Shown piece after piece: positions 47,171 to 59,433 of a DNA stretch of 64,000 bases. The notes under the pieces are model-generated. The model saw nothing but the letters and a program-made list of their open reading frames with translations, was not told the DNA's origin and did no database searches. Each line of letters begins with the position of its first letter. Position 1 is the first letter of the stretch. The stretch is taken from the NCBI GenBank assembly GCA_000611775.1, contig KK106983.1, forward strand, positions 4,206,808 through 4,270,807, written 5' to 3'. This DNA comes from Umbilicaria muhlenbergii (lineage: Eukaryota > Ascomycota > Lecanoromycetes > Umbilicariales > Umbilicariaceae). The translations under genes and the position numbers were made by a program.

Positions 47171-48303
47171 TCGGACCTGAAAGTGTCCCGTCCATGTATA
47201 TGTATGCCAGCGGCGCAGTCGAGTCGGTACTCCCATCCCCAACCCGGCTCGGTTCGCATCGGCTGTCCCGCTAAAGGCTGAATGCAACCATGGCCAAAGA
47301 GTCTGCCTCTGCCCTGTTGTGCCCTCCCCTATAAGGATGGAAAGGTGGGCAAATGAACGGTGTGTACGGGAAGCGCCATCGTCCGCGGCGAGCTTCATGA
47401 GGGGCTACCTACATCATCGACGCTGCTTCCACCCCTTTTCTCATGCTGGCATCTGCCATCGTTGCCGCCCTCCAAAGTAAAACGGTGTTTGGGGCAACGG
47501 TCACACCAGTGATAAATTACACCTCCACCGTTTAGATGCATGCATGTGGATGGAAAACAATGCCCTCAAGGGATAAGGTGCAGGTCTTTCCGCACAGTGG
47601 CGCAGGCCATCACGGAAGTCGAGGCAAGCATATGCACAGCACAGAGATAAGGCCCCACTCCAATTGCTCACAAACCCATGCAATCAATGAGGCATTGTGT
47701 TGCCACACGTGAGATCGTGGCGCTTGAGGTATTTTGGCCTGCTCCAATCTGATCTCACGGAAATCTAGACGCTTTGAATGTGGTATAGTCTAAGTGTGTA
47801 AGGAATGTGATATTCGGATATTAGTTTCGGATATCAGTCTAATGAGGCACACTATTGGTCAAGTTGGGTGGTTTTAAGTACATATGTCCTCTCTCCACTG
47901 TCGTCGTTGCCGCTAGTGATCGGCAGAAGTAAGCCGTGAAGTTGTCGACCTGGAGCATGACCACCGCCATAAGGTAGACCTCCTTCATTAATGGTGCTAT
48001 CCGACCGTTTGGGTCACCGACAAAGCCGCACGAGATTGGAAAGCAAATGGGCGTCCTGAGGCGTCCAAACACATGGTCCGTGGAGGCCTACCCGAAGTCG
48101 TGTGGTATGAAATTGATCTCCTGACAACCTCTGAAGCTGTTGGCATAAGGTGGTTTTGACATGGAGCGAAAATAGCTCCTTTAACGCGGAAATGGAAACA
48201 CGTGGGGTAATACAGCTGATCGAAGGTCGCCAATCCTTCAGCTTGAAAATGGCCAAGCCGAATGTGGGGTGTGCCCTCGTCTAAGGTACTCCGGAGTAGA
48301 ATG
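47171..48303. other. intergenic stretch without recognised genes
   Basis: No supported coding frame was seen. The short minus-strand frames near 47840-48330 have no motifs. It is bordered on the right by the MITE-like element. Confidence 0.45.
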
Positions 48304-48618
48304 GGTTCTCGTAAAACGACACCCATATTTCATACATCGACACCCCACACCCCCTAAAACATAGGACACTCGGTTCGAGGCCTTCGTCTAGGGTCCGCAA
48401 CGAAAAGCCAACAACACAATATGCATGCTTTAGCGCTCACGACACCCATCCTCAACACTGAGGTCTGTGGATAACCCTGTAGTCACAGAATACTGAGGCT
48501 GGCTGTATTGGGGGTTCAGCTTCGGGGTGAACGCAGTGAGCTGTCAGGAGGCTGAGGTTACATATGTATATATATGGGGTGTCAATGTATGAAACGGGGG
48601 TGTCGGTTTACGAGAACC
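48304..48618. mobile_element. MITE-like element with 44-bp terminal inverted repeats
   Basis: The left arm, 48304-48347, begins GGTTCTCGTAAA and ends GACACCCCA. The right arm, 48575-48618, is its reverse complement with about five mismatches (39 of 44 match). The 315-bp unit has no coding capacity. The hexamer TAGAAT occurs close to both outer edges (48297-48302 and 48623-48628), though not flush with the right arm, so target-site duplication is uncertain. Size, terminal repeats and lack of genes fit a non-autonomous DNA transposon. It sits 200 bases upstream of KHA1. Confidence 0.75.
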
Positions 48619-48815
48619 GGTCTAGAATCCAACGGAGTCCCTAATTCTTTCTACTCCGTAGGAATGCAGCCTCCTCCACACACGGGTGGCTACACCGACC
48701 ACATGAAATACACCAGATTCCCTCTTCCAATTCCTTTACTTTCTGTTATGTCACACATACTGCTGTTCAGCCCAGCGCAAGAAGCCTAGGCTTTCGCTGG
48801 CAACACCCTGCCATC

Positions 48816-51800
48816 ATGTCCTCATCAAGCATTGCATTGGTCGTGACCTCGGTCGTGACCAAGACCGTAACAAAAGCCTCTGCTTCGGCTTCGTCGACGG
48901 ATCGTGCAACTCCTCAGGGAGGTGTTCTCGAGGGCGGCAATCCATCCGTGTACGACCCCAAAAACCCCATTATCCTCTTCATCATTCAGGTACGTTCGCT
49001 GTATTACAGCGGTTCCAGCTCCTTGGTTGTGGGTTCATACTATGGCACTTCGCGTCACTTCAAGTCGTACGTTGTGCAACTACAGCACATGGGACATAGG
49101 CTCTGCGCATATGCACAGCTATCACGAGCTTTGTCCGAAACAATCGCCTTGTTCGCGAATCTCACCCCCACCATAAATGAGGTTACACTTGAGGGAGGCG
49201 AGCTCTAGCCGAGCCCCCTGATTATGTGCAAGATTCAGACTCCTCAGACCATTGCAAAGATTCAAAAGACAAAAGACAAATCATGGAAAAGAGTCCAAAA
49301 AAATGCTAACATTTTACAACGGGCCGGAATCATCATCATCTTTTGCCGTTTACTGTACGCCTCTTCATACTTTCTTCAAGATACCCTTCTCTAAACAGCC
49401 TCAGACACTTCCCCCTCTCCAAACTCCGCCAACCGCGAGTCATCGCAGAAGTCATCGGGGGGATCCTACTCGGTCCCTCCGTTATGATGCGCATCCCCGG
49501 ATTCCAAAATGCCATATTCCCCGCGGCCTCAATGCCGAATCTGAGTCTGGTTGCCAATCTGGGGTTGATACTGTTCCTCTTTCTCATTGGGCTGGAGGTC
49601 AATATGCATATGTTTGTCTCGAACTGGAGAGTCGCGTTGAGTGTTGGGCTTGCCGGGATGATACTACCGGTATGTGGATTAGAATGATCACCTTCTGGAT
49701 GTTTTCTAAAACTCTTTTTTAGTTCGGGCTGGGTTGTGCCATAGCATGGGGTCTTTACCATCAGTTTCGAAACGATCCAGGGACTGTACCGATCTCCTTC
49801 GGTGTCTACATGCTTTTCATTGGGACTGCGCTTTCGATCACGGCGTTTCCAGTGCTTTGTCGCATCCTTACAGAGTTGAAGCTACTCAGTACCCCTGTGG
49901 GCGTTACGGTTCTTGCTGCTGGAGTCGGGAACGATGTTACTGGCTGGATCCTTTTGGCTCTTTGCGTTGCGTTAGTGAATAACGGTTCTGGAATCACGGC
50001 ATTGTATGTTCTGCTTACCGCAGTGGGATGGGTGCTATTCTTGGTCTACGCTATCCGCCCAGCATTTTTCTATCTCCTTCGGCGTTCGGGAAGTCTGGAC
50101 AAAGGCCCTTCACAGGCCATCATGGCTCTCACATTGCTACTCGCACTTACTTCTGCTTGGTTCACCGGCATCATTGGAGTACATCCGATTTTTGGCGGTA
50201 AGTCTTACCCAAACAATTGACAAAGTTTGATATCTGACGCAAATAGCTTTCCTCGTTGGGCTCATCTGTCCGCATGATGGTGGATTTGCACGCAAGGTGA
50301 CGGACAAGATTGAAGATCTTGTTTCGGTGCTTCTACTTCCTCTATATTTCGCATTATCTGGGCTAAGCACCAACCTTGGTCTACTTAATGACGGCATCAC
50401 ATGGGCGTATGTGATTGGAGTTATTGCGGTTGCATTTTCTGCTAAGATCATTGGGGGGACTCTCGCTGCCAGAGCATGCAAATTGCTCTGGAGAGAGAGT
50501 TTTAGCATTGGAGCTTTGATGAGTTGTAAGGGTTTGGTCGAACTCATTGTGCTTGTAAGTGTTCTATGATCAGCAACTCTTTATCTACTATCCACTGACC
50601 TAACAGAATATCGGTCTGCAAGCTAAGATTCTCTCGACAAGGACTTTCACTATTTTCGTCGTCATGGCATTGGTAACAACAGTCTCTACTACTCCCTTGA
50701 CTTTGGCTTTGTACCCAGCCGCGTATCAGAGAAAGCTTGAAGCATGGAAGAGGGGAGAGATTGACTGGTCTGGAAACCGTCTAACCTCCGACGCCGGTGA
50801 CAGCACCCCTGAACGCCCTTTTGAGAATGGAAAGTTGGAGGGTCCTCAAGTCCGCCGACTATTGGTCTACCTCCGCCTCGGCAGCTTACCTAGTCTGTTC
50901 ACATTCATCGCACTATTGGGAGGAGACGCCACAGCTCAGCCTGCCAAGTCGCACAGAACGAAAAGCGAGCTCAACACTGTCAGCGAAGCTATGGATGGGT
51001 TAGAGGACTCTTCAACCGCTTTTGTGAGCAAGCGACCTCTCGAAGTCCATGGTCTTCGAATGCTAGAACTCACGGAGCGTACCTCTACAGTCATGCAAGC
51101 ATCTGAAGTGGATGGGAACTCGTACAGGGACCCAGTCGTCAACGCATTCCGAACCTTCGCACAACTCAACAACGTGGCCGTGTCTGGTGGTATATCTATT
51201 GTCCCCGAGTCCTCTTATGCCGACACCCTGATGAGCCAAGCGACCGATCACTTTTCAGACCTCATCCTCATCCCGTGGAACGAGCATCGAAGTGTCCTGG
51301 ATCTTGACTCCGACGCCATCTCCAGCGACATGCAAGAAGCCTTCATCCAACAAACCCTCAATACCGCCTCCTGCAACATAGCAATCTTCATCGACAAAGG
51401 CTTCGGCGGCCCCTCTGTCCATATGAAAGAACCCAAACTCCACCGCACAGTCAGCGGCATGGCCATCCACAGCCACAAAGAAACCGCCACGCCACCAATC
51501 GCTGATCGCAGCCACCATGTCTACTTCCCCTTCTTCGGCGGAGTCGACGACCGCGTGGCTCTTCGCTTCGTCCTTCAGCTCGCGCAGAATAGCAATATCA
51601 CTGCTACGATCATCCATTTCATCAGCCCCATCCAAAGCCCAGTTCAAAGCCCCAAGGTCCCGCACGTCACCGCTGAAAACCAAAACGCCCCATCGGCCTC
51701 GGCTAAGGCCAGTGCATCGCAACCCATCATCAACGAACGCGTCGACACTGAGGCTTTACACCAGGACGCAGCACAAGATGCCAGCCTCTTGCACATGCTG

Positions 51801-52100
51801 AGGGATTCTTTACCGGCGGCGCTGGTGAATAGAGTGGTGTTTGTGGATGTGGCTACGACGACGCCGGTGGCTGCTTGTGTTGAGCATATGAAGGAAGAGA
51901 TAGGACAGAGTCCGAGGAATGCGGGGGATTTAATTGTTGTGGGCAGGGGGAAGAAGAGTAGAGTTGGAATGGCGGAGATGAACCTTACAACTACAGAGAT
52001 GAGGAAGACGTTTGGGGTTGTTGCAGATGAGGTTATTGCTAATGATGTCAAGGGTAGTGTTTTGATTATTCAAGCTGGTGAGAAGAGGCTTGAGAGTTAG
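48816..52100 (+). CDS. KHA1: K+/H+ antiporter of the CPA2 family (KHA1-like)
   Basis: A monovalent cation/proton antiporter; yeast Kha1 acts in Golgi membranes on K+ and pH balance. Probable exons are 48816-48989, about 49323-49354, 49399-49669, 49723-50197, 50247-50554 and 50607-52100, in frame for about 917 residues. Conserved blocks are DPKNPIILFIIQ, IIIIFCRLL, LSKLRQPRVIAEVIGGILLGPSVM, NLGLILFLFLIGLEV, ITAFPVLCRILTELKLL and GVGNDVTGWILLALCVAL (the ND pair of CPA2 exchangers), then IGVHPIFGAFLVGLICPHDGGF and SCKGLVELIVLNIGLQAKILSTRTF. About twelve membrane segments are followed by a cytosolic tail of some 460 residues with a universal-stress-like region. The first intron has no ordinary AG acceptor at the conserved join. 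The 32-nt second exon is inferred from homology. Confidence 0.9.
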
Positions 52101-53078
52101 TCTATTTGAGGCATTTTTAACAGTTTCTAAGGGGTTGAAAATAAGAAATGAGGAATTAAGAGTGCTTCTGATTAAAAACATCAAAACAAAAACATTGTGG
52201 TGAGGGCCTTTTGAAAATAAATATTAATATATCATGAGTTTTATGAGTTTCTTATTTATATATATATATATGATCTGAATATATGCACACTCTGTCTTTG
52301 TTTTATCTCAAACGTTCTTGAAACCTAGTAATGGTGAGCGGCTGGCCAAAAGAAAGCCTGCTCTCTAGGTGCTGCGACAGGACTATGAGGGCAGAGGGCA
52401 GTCACAAAGACCTAACAGCCCTGTGACTGCCACATGGAGACTGACTGCGAAGGAAGAATCGTACGGGCGGAGAAGCCAGCTATATACCCCTTCACTAGTG
52501 CTATTCGCCTAATAGTGGCTGCTCGGCTGTGGCCACTGGCGGACGCCTGACAGTTTAGGAATAGAGAAGAAAAGACCCTATGTATATTTAAACTCATAAA
52601 GAAGCATATAATGTGAGCAGCTGACTTATAAACTTAGTTCACTAAGATGCTGCAACAGGGGCCTATGCGTAAGGTATGCATAAAGGTCTATGCAAAGGTA
52701 GAAAGCAGGGGTCGATTTGTATGCGCTCCCATCTGACAAAGCAGCTTGCACCGAGTACGGTGTGAGACGCATCACTGTACGGAACCGCTCCCCGGATTTC
52801 TTGTTTATTTTTAGTCCACGTGCAGCATGGAGGATGGAGGTCCTTCCTGCCCGCTCTTGCACATGTCACTAATCTTTCACCGCTGCGTGGCTCTGCTTCC
52901 AGCTCTGATCTCCATTATTATAGCTGTTGCATTGTCTATAAAGATCCATTGCTATCGTTGTTCGCTATGCGTCGTGTTTTGCTTAACTTCTTCTCGCTCT
53001 GTTGAGGAACCGCTGTCGTAGAAATACAAGTTTGCGTGTTTTTGCGCCCTCCGAAGTCTGGGGTTGAGATCCGACAAC
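52101..53078. other. AT-rich intergenic stretch
   Basis: It holds the KHA1 3' region, including an AT microsatellite (TATATA run, about 52256-52270), and the promoter of the next gene. No gene was recognised. Confidence 0.5.
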
Positions 53079-54488
53079 ATGGCCGCCGTGACTTCTCCCA
53101 CTATAGACCCCACGGCAAACCATGATGCAGAGGTCATTAGCATCAGCATTGTCTTCACTACTCTGTCGCTGCTGTCGGTTGTTGCGCGGCTAGTATCAAG
53201 AAAAATGCTGCATTTATCTCTCAGCGCAGATGATATTCTACTTGTTTGTTCTTGGGTATATATAATTTCACTGGACGAGCTCGATAAGACTACAAGGTGT
53301 CCATTGACTAAACAGAGCCTACTAGATAATCGCAGCTGCTGAATGCGTCATGCTTGCTGCAGGTGAGCTCATGAATTGAGATCGCCAAAGGTTCATTGTC
53401 GCTGTATATTGAAAGCTAAGCCCTTGAGAATAGGAACACATACCGCGAAAGTTGGCTGGCATCTCTCCACGCTGACGCCTGTTCAATACGTTGCTATGCA
53501 AAAGGTAGCAAAACCCCTCTCTCAATTGTCCACGCACTGAATTACTCACAACTCACCGGCAACGACAGGGCTACTATGCCACCGCCTTCCTCCATACCAC
53601 CGCCCTCTCCCTCGCAAAACTCTCCCTCCTCATCCTCCTCTACCGCGTCTTCGTCACCCGTCGCTTCCGCATCGCCGTCTGGGTGCTCGCCGGCACAGTC
53701 ATCTCCTGGTGGGCGGCCATCATCTTCGCCTGCGCCTTCGCCTGCTATCCGCCCGAGCAAATCTGGAGCCCCGAGATGGAGGGCACGTGCGCGCTGCTGA
53801 ACCTGATCTGCCCCGTTCCGTGGGTGTTGACTGATTTCGCCATCCTGGTATCGCCTATTCCGGTGATTAAGCAGTTGCAATTGTCGAAGGAGAGGAAGAT
53901 TCGGGTTTATATCGCGTTCTTGATGGGAGGGATGTAAGTATTTTGCGGATTAGACAAGACGCTACCTTGAGCAGCGATGCTGATTAAACGAACCGGAACG
54001 CAGAACCTGCGTCATCGCTGTCATCCGCTACCGTACCCTCTTCTACCCTGTAAATGACGTCTCCTGTAAGTTTCCGCCTCCCAAATTTCCTGCCCACGCC
54101 ACCCAAGTTACAACCTAGATAGCTCATCTTTAACACTTGCAATCCTTTTCAAACAGGGGACATCGTCGCCGCCTCCGAATGGAATATCATCGACGTAAAC
54201 GTAACCATCATCTGTGCCGCTCTCATCGCCTCTCAACCCGCCATCGCACGCCTAGTGCCGAAGGGGCTTGCATCCAGCGTGCGCTCGAAATGGGCTCTGC
54301 TTGCGGGTGCACATTCGAGCCAGGGGTCGAGAAGATCGATGGTGGATTATACGTCGAGGAATGGGGGGCCGGCGGAGAGTGTGACGGAGCTGAGAGAGCA
54401 GCAGGGGAGGGGAGGCTGTGATGCTCGGTCGAGTCATAGCAGTGGTGAGGTGAGGGACGAGATAGTGGGGAGAAGAGGGGGGGTTTGA
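53079..54488 (+). CDS. Pth11-like / SAT4 rhodopsin-domain membrane protein
   Basis: A seven-helix membrane protein of the fungal rhodopsin-domain (SAT4, Pth11-like) family, candidate surface sensors. Exons are 53079-53255, 53326-53362, 53434-53504, 53569-53933, 54004-54065 and 54157-54488, giving 347 residues. Two of the six exons are very short (37 and 71 nt), and they restore IIAAAECVMLAAG-THTAKVGWHLSTLTPVQYVAMQK-GYYATAFLHTTALSLAKLSLL. The family signature continues with LLYRVF, CALLNLICPVPWVLTDFAILVSPIPVIKQL, GG-ITCVIAVIRYRTLFY and WDIVAASEWNIIDVNVTIICAALIASQPAIARL. A short polar tail follows. The first helices are a little shorter than usual. The protein is probably complete, but manual exon choice around 53250-53330 is the weakest point. 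Confidence 0.85.
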
Positions 54489-55580
54489 GGGCGCGGGGAA
54501 TTGTGTGAATGAGTGATGAAACTTTATGAGAATGGATCTGCAGCCATGTGATAGCTTCCTAGTGATCCTCAAGTATTTTATAGAAAGATGCAGACGTTGA
54601 TGGAATGGCAGTTACATTGCGCTCTCTGTTGTACTGAATGGAGAAGAAGTCGACTCACTAGCTACGAACAATGTAGAAATTTTCGCCTCCCTACAAGGCC
54701 CCGCCGTGACTTGCATGCCTGAACCCCCCAACCCTAATCCTACCCCAATAAGCGACTGCTTGAGCCGACAGCGTGCTCGTTCAACCCTCTCGAGTTCGAT
54801 CTGCAATACTCCACCAGCTGCTGACAAACTAGGCTACATTCTCTAAGAGTCATTGATCAGTCCAACAGTCTCCAGGCGCCATCTCCGTTTGTAGCCGTTC
54901 TCACCTGGTTTTGTCTGATGATAATTGGGAATTTGAGGCTATGGAGATCTGCTTCTGGAGTGGTGTTCGTCTTTTCTGCGGTTGGATCTGCTCAGGATTC
55001 TGGCGACGGTTTCGTTTGCGAGACACTGAGGAGATCGAACTTTCTATTGATAAGTTAGCCAGGAGGCGAAAAGCAAGATACAGGTCTTTCAACTAACCAT
55101 TGTTCAGTGCAGACCGACCTGTGCGGCTTGGCTGGGCTTGACCCTGTAGCCTTGCGCTCCTGCGTGGCTCACGAGAGCTCAGTGGAGGGAGACGCTCTTC
55201 GGACACCATACTGAAGAAGGCTGGGTTGGGAGGTAATGCAATGTATGTATCTAAGAGAAGAATAGGGGGCGCACCCATCATTCCAGTCCGCTGGTGGCAT
55301 TCTTTGTGAAGCAACCTTTACACACAATCTCAATAGCTGTTTTTTGTCCAAAGGGCAGAACGGGTGACGAACAAACTAAAAGCTCAGATAGCTAGGACGC
55401 GAACCACTTGTTGACAAGAGTATTGACTCCATTGGATTATTATCCCAAGAACCTTCAATGAAGAATATCTACATACCCCATGCAAGACCATTAAGGCGCA
55501 AAAGTCCACTGCTAGCAATGCAATGCAAGAAACAGATAAACACGAGAACCTCCCACCCAACAAAGAACCGCCACCTCTCA
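54489..55580. other. convergent intergenic stretch
   Basis: It lies between two convergent genes. Short open frames exist at 54900-55100 and 55090-55350, but none has recognisable features. No RNA gene was recognised. Confidence 0.45.
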
Positions 55581-56675
55581 TCATATCCTCCCCGCCCGGC
55601 CCGCACCCCTTCCACTCTCCCCCGGACCATGCCCCGGCGGATAATTATCAAACAGGTCATCCAAATACGCACTCGGCACCCTCCCCGTTGTCGGCGCCAC
55701 CGAAAAATTCAAACTGCTCTCACTCGGATGCGTCGTCAGTCCCGCGTTCCCCCTATACGCCGTATCCGCGCTCCTATTAGGTGGCAAACTCGGGCTCCTT
55801 GGCGGACTGGGCCCGACAGAGTGTGCGCGCGTATAGCCGTGGCTCTGCGGCCCACCAATATGTGTCATGCCGGACCCGCCGCCGGGAGCAGAGAGTCCAG
55901 AGGCGTAGTAGCCAGCGGGCAGGTACGCGGAATTGTGGTTCGCGGGCGTGTGCATGCCCGTGCCAGCAGTGGGGGAGAAGAACAGACTCCCGCTCTTCGC
56001 GGGGGTGGGTTTCCTTTTACTGTATTTCCCCGTCGCGCCGAGTTGGTCCAGGCTGAGCGCCGAGCCGGGGCCGTGGGTGTAGAAGGGCGCCCCTGCGTTT
56101 CGGAGCATGGATTTTTTGTCGCTGCTTTGGCCGTAGGAGTGCGCGAGGGCGGAGCGGCGCACGCTGCGGTGGAGGGACCAGGCTACGAGGCCGCGCCAGG
56201 CGAGAACGAGGAGGGCCAGGAAGGCGAGACCGGCGCCGACGGCGATGAAGATTGTGCCTTCGGGGAGGCTGGACTTTTGCATGTAGGGTGCCATGGATGT
56301 GGGGGGGACGGCGGCTGGGGGGTAGTCGTCGCCGGGGAGTTTGGGTAGGCCCGTCGGGAGAGAGCCATCGCCGGTGGATGTTGTTAGGCCTGGTAGAATG
56401 GAGGATGAAGACGCTGCAGCGGAAGAGGCGGACGACGCGGACGTTGTGGCGGCTGATGCTGAGTCTTGTGTGGTTTTTGCGGTGTCGGAGGTCGCTGACT
56501 TGGAGGGTGATGACGCAGCTGTCGATGAAGCTACTGATGAGGCCGTTGACGAGGCGCTTGTAGTGGAGTCGGGGATTTTGGGGAGGTTTTGTTGGGCTGC
56601 TGCTTCTGAGACCAGCAGGAGGGCGACAGCAAGGAGAGAAAGTGAGGACATGGATGCTCCTTGTAGAAGCCGCAT
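55581..56675 (-). CDS. CSI2: Csi2-family single-pass membrane protein
   Basis: A member of the fungal Csi2 family, in yeast linked to chitin synthesis and the vacuole/plasma membrane. It is one exon of 364 residues. The N-terminal signal peptide is MRLLQGASMSSLSLLAVALLLVSEAAAQ. A Ser/Thr/Ala-rich, probably O-glycosylated ectodomain follows to about residue 130. The family signature is next to and inside the membrane helix (APYMQKSSLPEGTIFIAVGAG, LAFLALLVLAWRGLVAWSLHRSVRRSA, about 130-175). The cytosolic tail is Ser/Gly/Pro-rich and ends with SAYLDDLFDNYPPG. A second Met at residue 9 could be the start. Divergent from FCF1 over about 585 bases. Confidence 0.85.
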   Translation of the reverse strand: MRLLQGASMSSLSLLAVALLLVSEAAAQQNLPKIPDSTTSASSTASSVASSTAASSPSKSATSDTAKTTQDSASAATTSASSASSAAASSSSILPGLTTSTGDGSLPTGLPKLPGDDYPPAAVPPTSMAPYMQKSSLPEGTIFIAVGAGLAFLALLVLAWRGLVAWSLHRSVRRSALAHSYGQSSDKKSMLRNAGAPFYTHGPGSALSLDQLGATGKYSKRKPTPAKSGSLFFSPTAGTGMHTPANHNSAYLPAGYYASGLSAPGGGSGMTHIGGPQSHGYTRAHSVGPSPPRSPSLPPNRSADTAYRGNAGLTTHPSESSLNFSVAPTTGRVPSAYLDDLFDNYPPGHGPGESGRGAGRAGRI

Positions 56676-57259
56676 GTTGGTCGTCTTCTACGAAGCTATG
56701 AGTCTATTGCTCCACTCCGCTGATGTCGCCAACTTCGTCGCCGTTGTATGCAATGCTGGCAAGTCGTTACTTGACTGGTTCGCGTCTCTCCAATTAAATA
56801 ACTCTGCGAGTCTTGGTGCTATCGAAGATTGAAGTGGAGTGAACGTTGCACTTTGTTTGAGATCTCGATCTGTCCGCAGCCTTGTCTGTGCCTCTTATAA
56901 CCCCGTGGTGGTCTAGCCTTGCGAAAAGTATTAACAGTAGTGTGGATTAGAAGGACGTGCTTGTCACGTTGTCAAACGAGGGTAGTCTCTGGCCCTGAGA
57001 GTCTATACAGGTACAGAGCAAAAGTCAAGAGAAAGAGTGGAAGAAGGGGTGTCAAATGGATGTGGTCTATGATCTTTGATGTTTTGCTCCGACTCGTGTT
57101 TGGTTCCTGCACTAGCCCCGAACTGGCCATCTTTTGTAGTGCGCGGCCCAAAAACAGTTGTCCGGTCATCGAGAAGTCGGCACCGCGAGGAAAGAAAATT
57201 TCGAATAGTCACACCGTTCTAAAAGGGTCGGGGGAGCTGTTACTGCTTGTAACGTCAGG
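56676..57259. other. bidirectional promoter region, CSI2 / FCF1
   Basis: The flanking genes diverge from here. No supported coding frame, RNA gene or repeat was seen. Confidence 0.5.
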
Positions 57260-58029
57260 ATGGGTGTCCAGAAGAAGACACGGAAGTTCGCCACTGTATG
57301 TGTGCAGGGTAGTGGCTTTGCAGATGTAGGGAACTGAGCGGAGATATTATCACAGGTCAAGAGAATCATAGGCCAACGTGATAGTCGTTTGTACGTACTC
57401 ACAGCGCCTCCTGGCCGAGAAAGAGCATCTAGCTAACCGACCTCCTATTACAGAAAGAAGAACCAGGACAAGGGTGAGATTGAGAGCAAGAAAAAGGACA
57501 AGGGCGATGAGGTGGTTCGAGAGATGTAGGTGACGTTAATGCCAGGAAGTGTCATTTCAACTACTAACGGTTTGGACATCAAAGACCACAGGTGTCGTCG
57601 TCCCTCTTCTTCCAGTACAATACCGCTCTGGTTCCACCCTATTCGGTTCTCGTCGATACCAACTTTCTCTCGCATACCGTCCAACACAAGCTAGAGCTTC
57701 TCTCCACAATGATGGACTGTCTCTACGCCAAATGTATTCCCATCATCACCGATTGCGTGATGGCCGAACTCGAAAAGCTGGGACAAAAGTACCGTATTGC
57801 ATTACGGATAGCAAGAGACGAGAGATGGGAGAGACTGAAGTGTGATCACAAGGGCGTGTACGCGGATGACTGCCTCGTGGATAGGGTCATGAAGCACAAG
57901 ATATACATTGTGGCCACCAACGATAGGGATTTGAAGAGAAGGATTAGGAAGATACCCGGAGTACCGATAATGAGTGTCGCAAGGGGCAAATATGTGATAG
58001 AAAGACTGCCGGATGCACCGGAGAAATAG
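57260..58029 (+). CDS. FCF1: rRNA-processing PIN-domain endonuclease FCF1/UTP24
   Basis: Fcf1 (Utp24) is the nucleolar endonuclease of the small-subunit processome that cuts pre-rRNA at sites A1/A2. Exons are 57260-57295, 57356-57390, 57454-57525 and 57585-58029 (introns 59-63 nt), giving 195 residues. The first three exons encode the basic N-terminal tail (MGVQKKTRKFAT, VKRIIGQRDSRL, KKNQDKGEIESKKKDKGDEVVREI). The last exon encodes PQVSSSLFFQYNTALVPPYSVLVDTNFL and the PIN fold. Acidic PIN residues are in VDTNFL, DCVMAEL, DDCLVDR and ATNDRDLKRRI. The C-terminal KYVIERLP is typical. Length is as in yeast and human. Splitting a small, highly conserved protein into four exons is common in filamentous fungi. 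Confidence 0.95.
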
Positions 58030-59433
58030 AGTCAAACAGAACATCTGGCTTTTGGTGGCATACGATTAGCATGACGAGTTCTGCCGACTCGAAGGAGCTC
58101 CGGACCAATGCTCCGTATCGACCCGCTACATAACTGCTGTCGCTCAAGGATCGCCCGGAGCATTGTGACAGCCCAGGGGTATTGTTATAGATGGACATGG
58201 CTTGTAAAGGCAAGCGGAGAACTCAGCCCGAGGTGCCAAACAACACGAGCTATCGGACGCATACCTGTAAGGCGTAGATGGTTCCAACGATGGAAGCGTT
58301 GCCGATCACATGTCACAGTCCAGCCGCAACGACACAATATTCAAGACATGTGCTGCATGTTCGAATCTGTACTGTTGTCTGGCGTTGCGGTTTTCCATCC
58401 CAACTGCGGCCTGTTATACGATCAAAACTGCTTAACATGGCTAGTGCTTGAGAACTTCGATTGAGTCAATTAATCACTCCGTTGAAAAAACAGTTTCCTT
58501 TCGCATACGGTTCCTGCGGCGACCAGAACCGATTCGGAATACATCATGAGAAGTCTCACAACGTTCGCTGATTTGCATACTGGTCTCGCATTCGCTCGCT
58601 ACGATGTCTTGTGACACCGACTGTTTTTGTGCAGCAAGGCGCCCGAAAACCCAAAGTGGCACTCTTGTCGAGTCGCAGTTGCTTGGAACCTTGGCATGGC
58701 TGTCGATGCCCCCACGACCGACACTGATGCTAGTATCGCAATAGCGGCGGAGAGTGGAGGGGAGGGTATTGGTTGAAGACCCTTGAGGGAAGCTGATACC
58801 GTCGGCCGTAGCAGCTAGGAAAGCATGTCGTTGCTGTGGAGAAGATTGCGCGCATTTTCATATCCAGTCGCAACCCATTCAAAATCTCATGCTTGGAGAT
58901 CCTGACCACGCATGCAGGTGAAAGTTTCACGTTTCAACCGGACATTTCCAACTGCTGCAGCGTTCACTAGCCGCATCCACGCGGTTGGATCTGTGGGAGG
59001 TCTTTCGGAACCGGGCTTGAATTATTCAGCTAATACCCAACATTCGCTTTTCGCTTTTCATGCTGAAATCCCATTACCCGAACAGTGGGCTTGAAATGCT
59101 GCTGTTCTTTTGAGCTTTGGCTTACCATATAAGCATCATTTCGTTATGCTCAAATAAATGGTTCCGCAACCCCTTCATTTCTGGAGAGTGGTCGCCCTCT
59201 CCCGCACCAATTCGATTGTTGCGGTATTCTATATTTCTGAAACTCGCGCCGTCAACGACCGACATGCGGACCTCTTCGATAAGTCCTCATCATTACGCCG
59301 TCAGCACGAGAGATACCAGTTGCGAAGCATGCAGTCCCCTTATGCAATGGGCCCCAGCGACCGTGTTATGTTGCGCCCTCTTCTCTTTGAACAAACAACT
59401 CGCACTGGCATCTTCCAGGCCTAACAGCCCACG
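58030..59433. other. intergenic stretch without recognised genes
   Basis: It follows FCF1 on the same strand as the next gene. The plus-strand frame 59117-59464 and others are open by chance as far as I can tell. No RNA gene or repeat was recognised. Confidence 0.45.

Noticed and set aside
54724-54740. AACCCTAATCC, telomere-like sequence
   Set aside because: A single imperfect unit, not an array; the neighbourhood is ordinary genic DNA.
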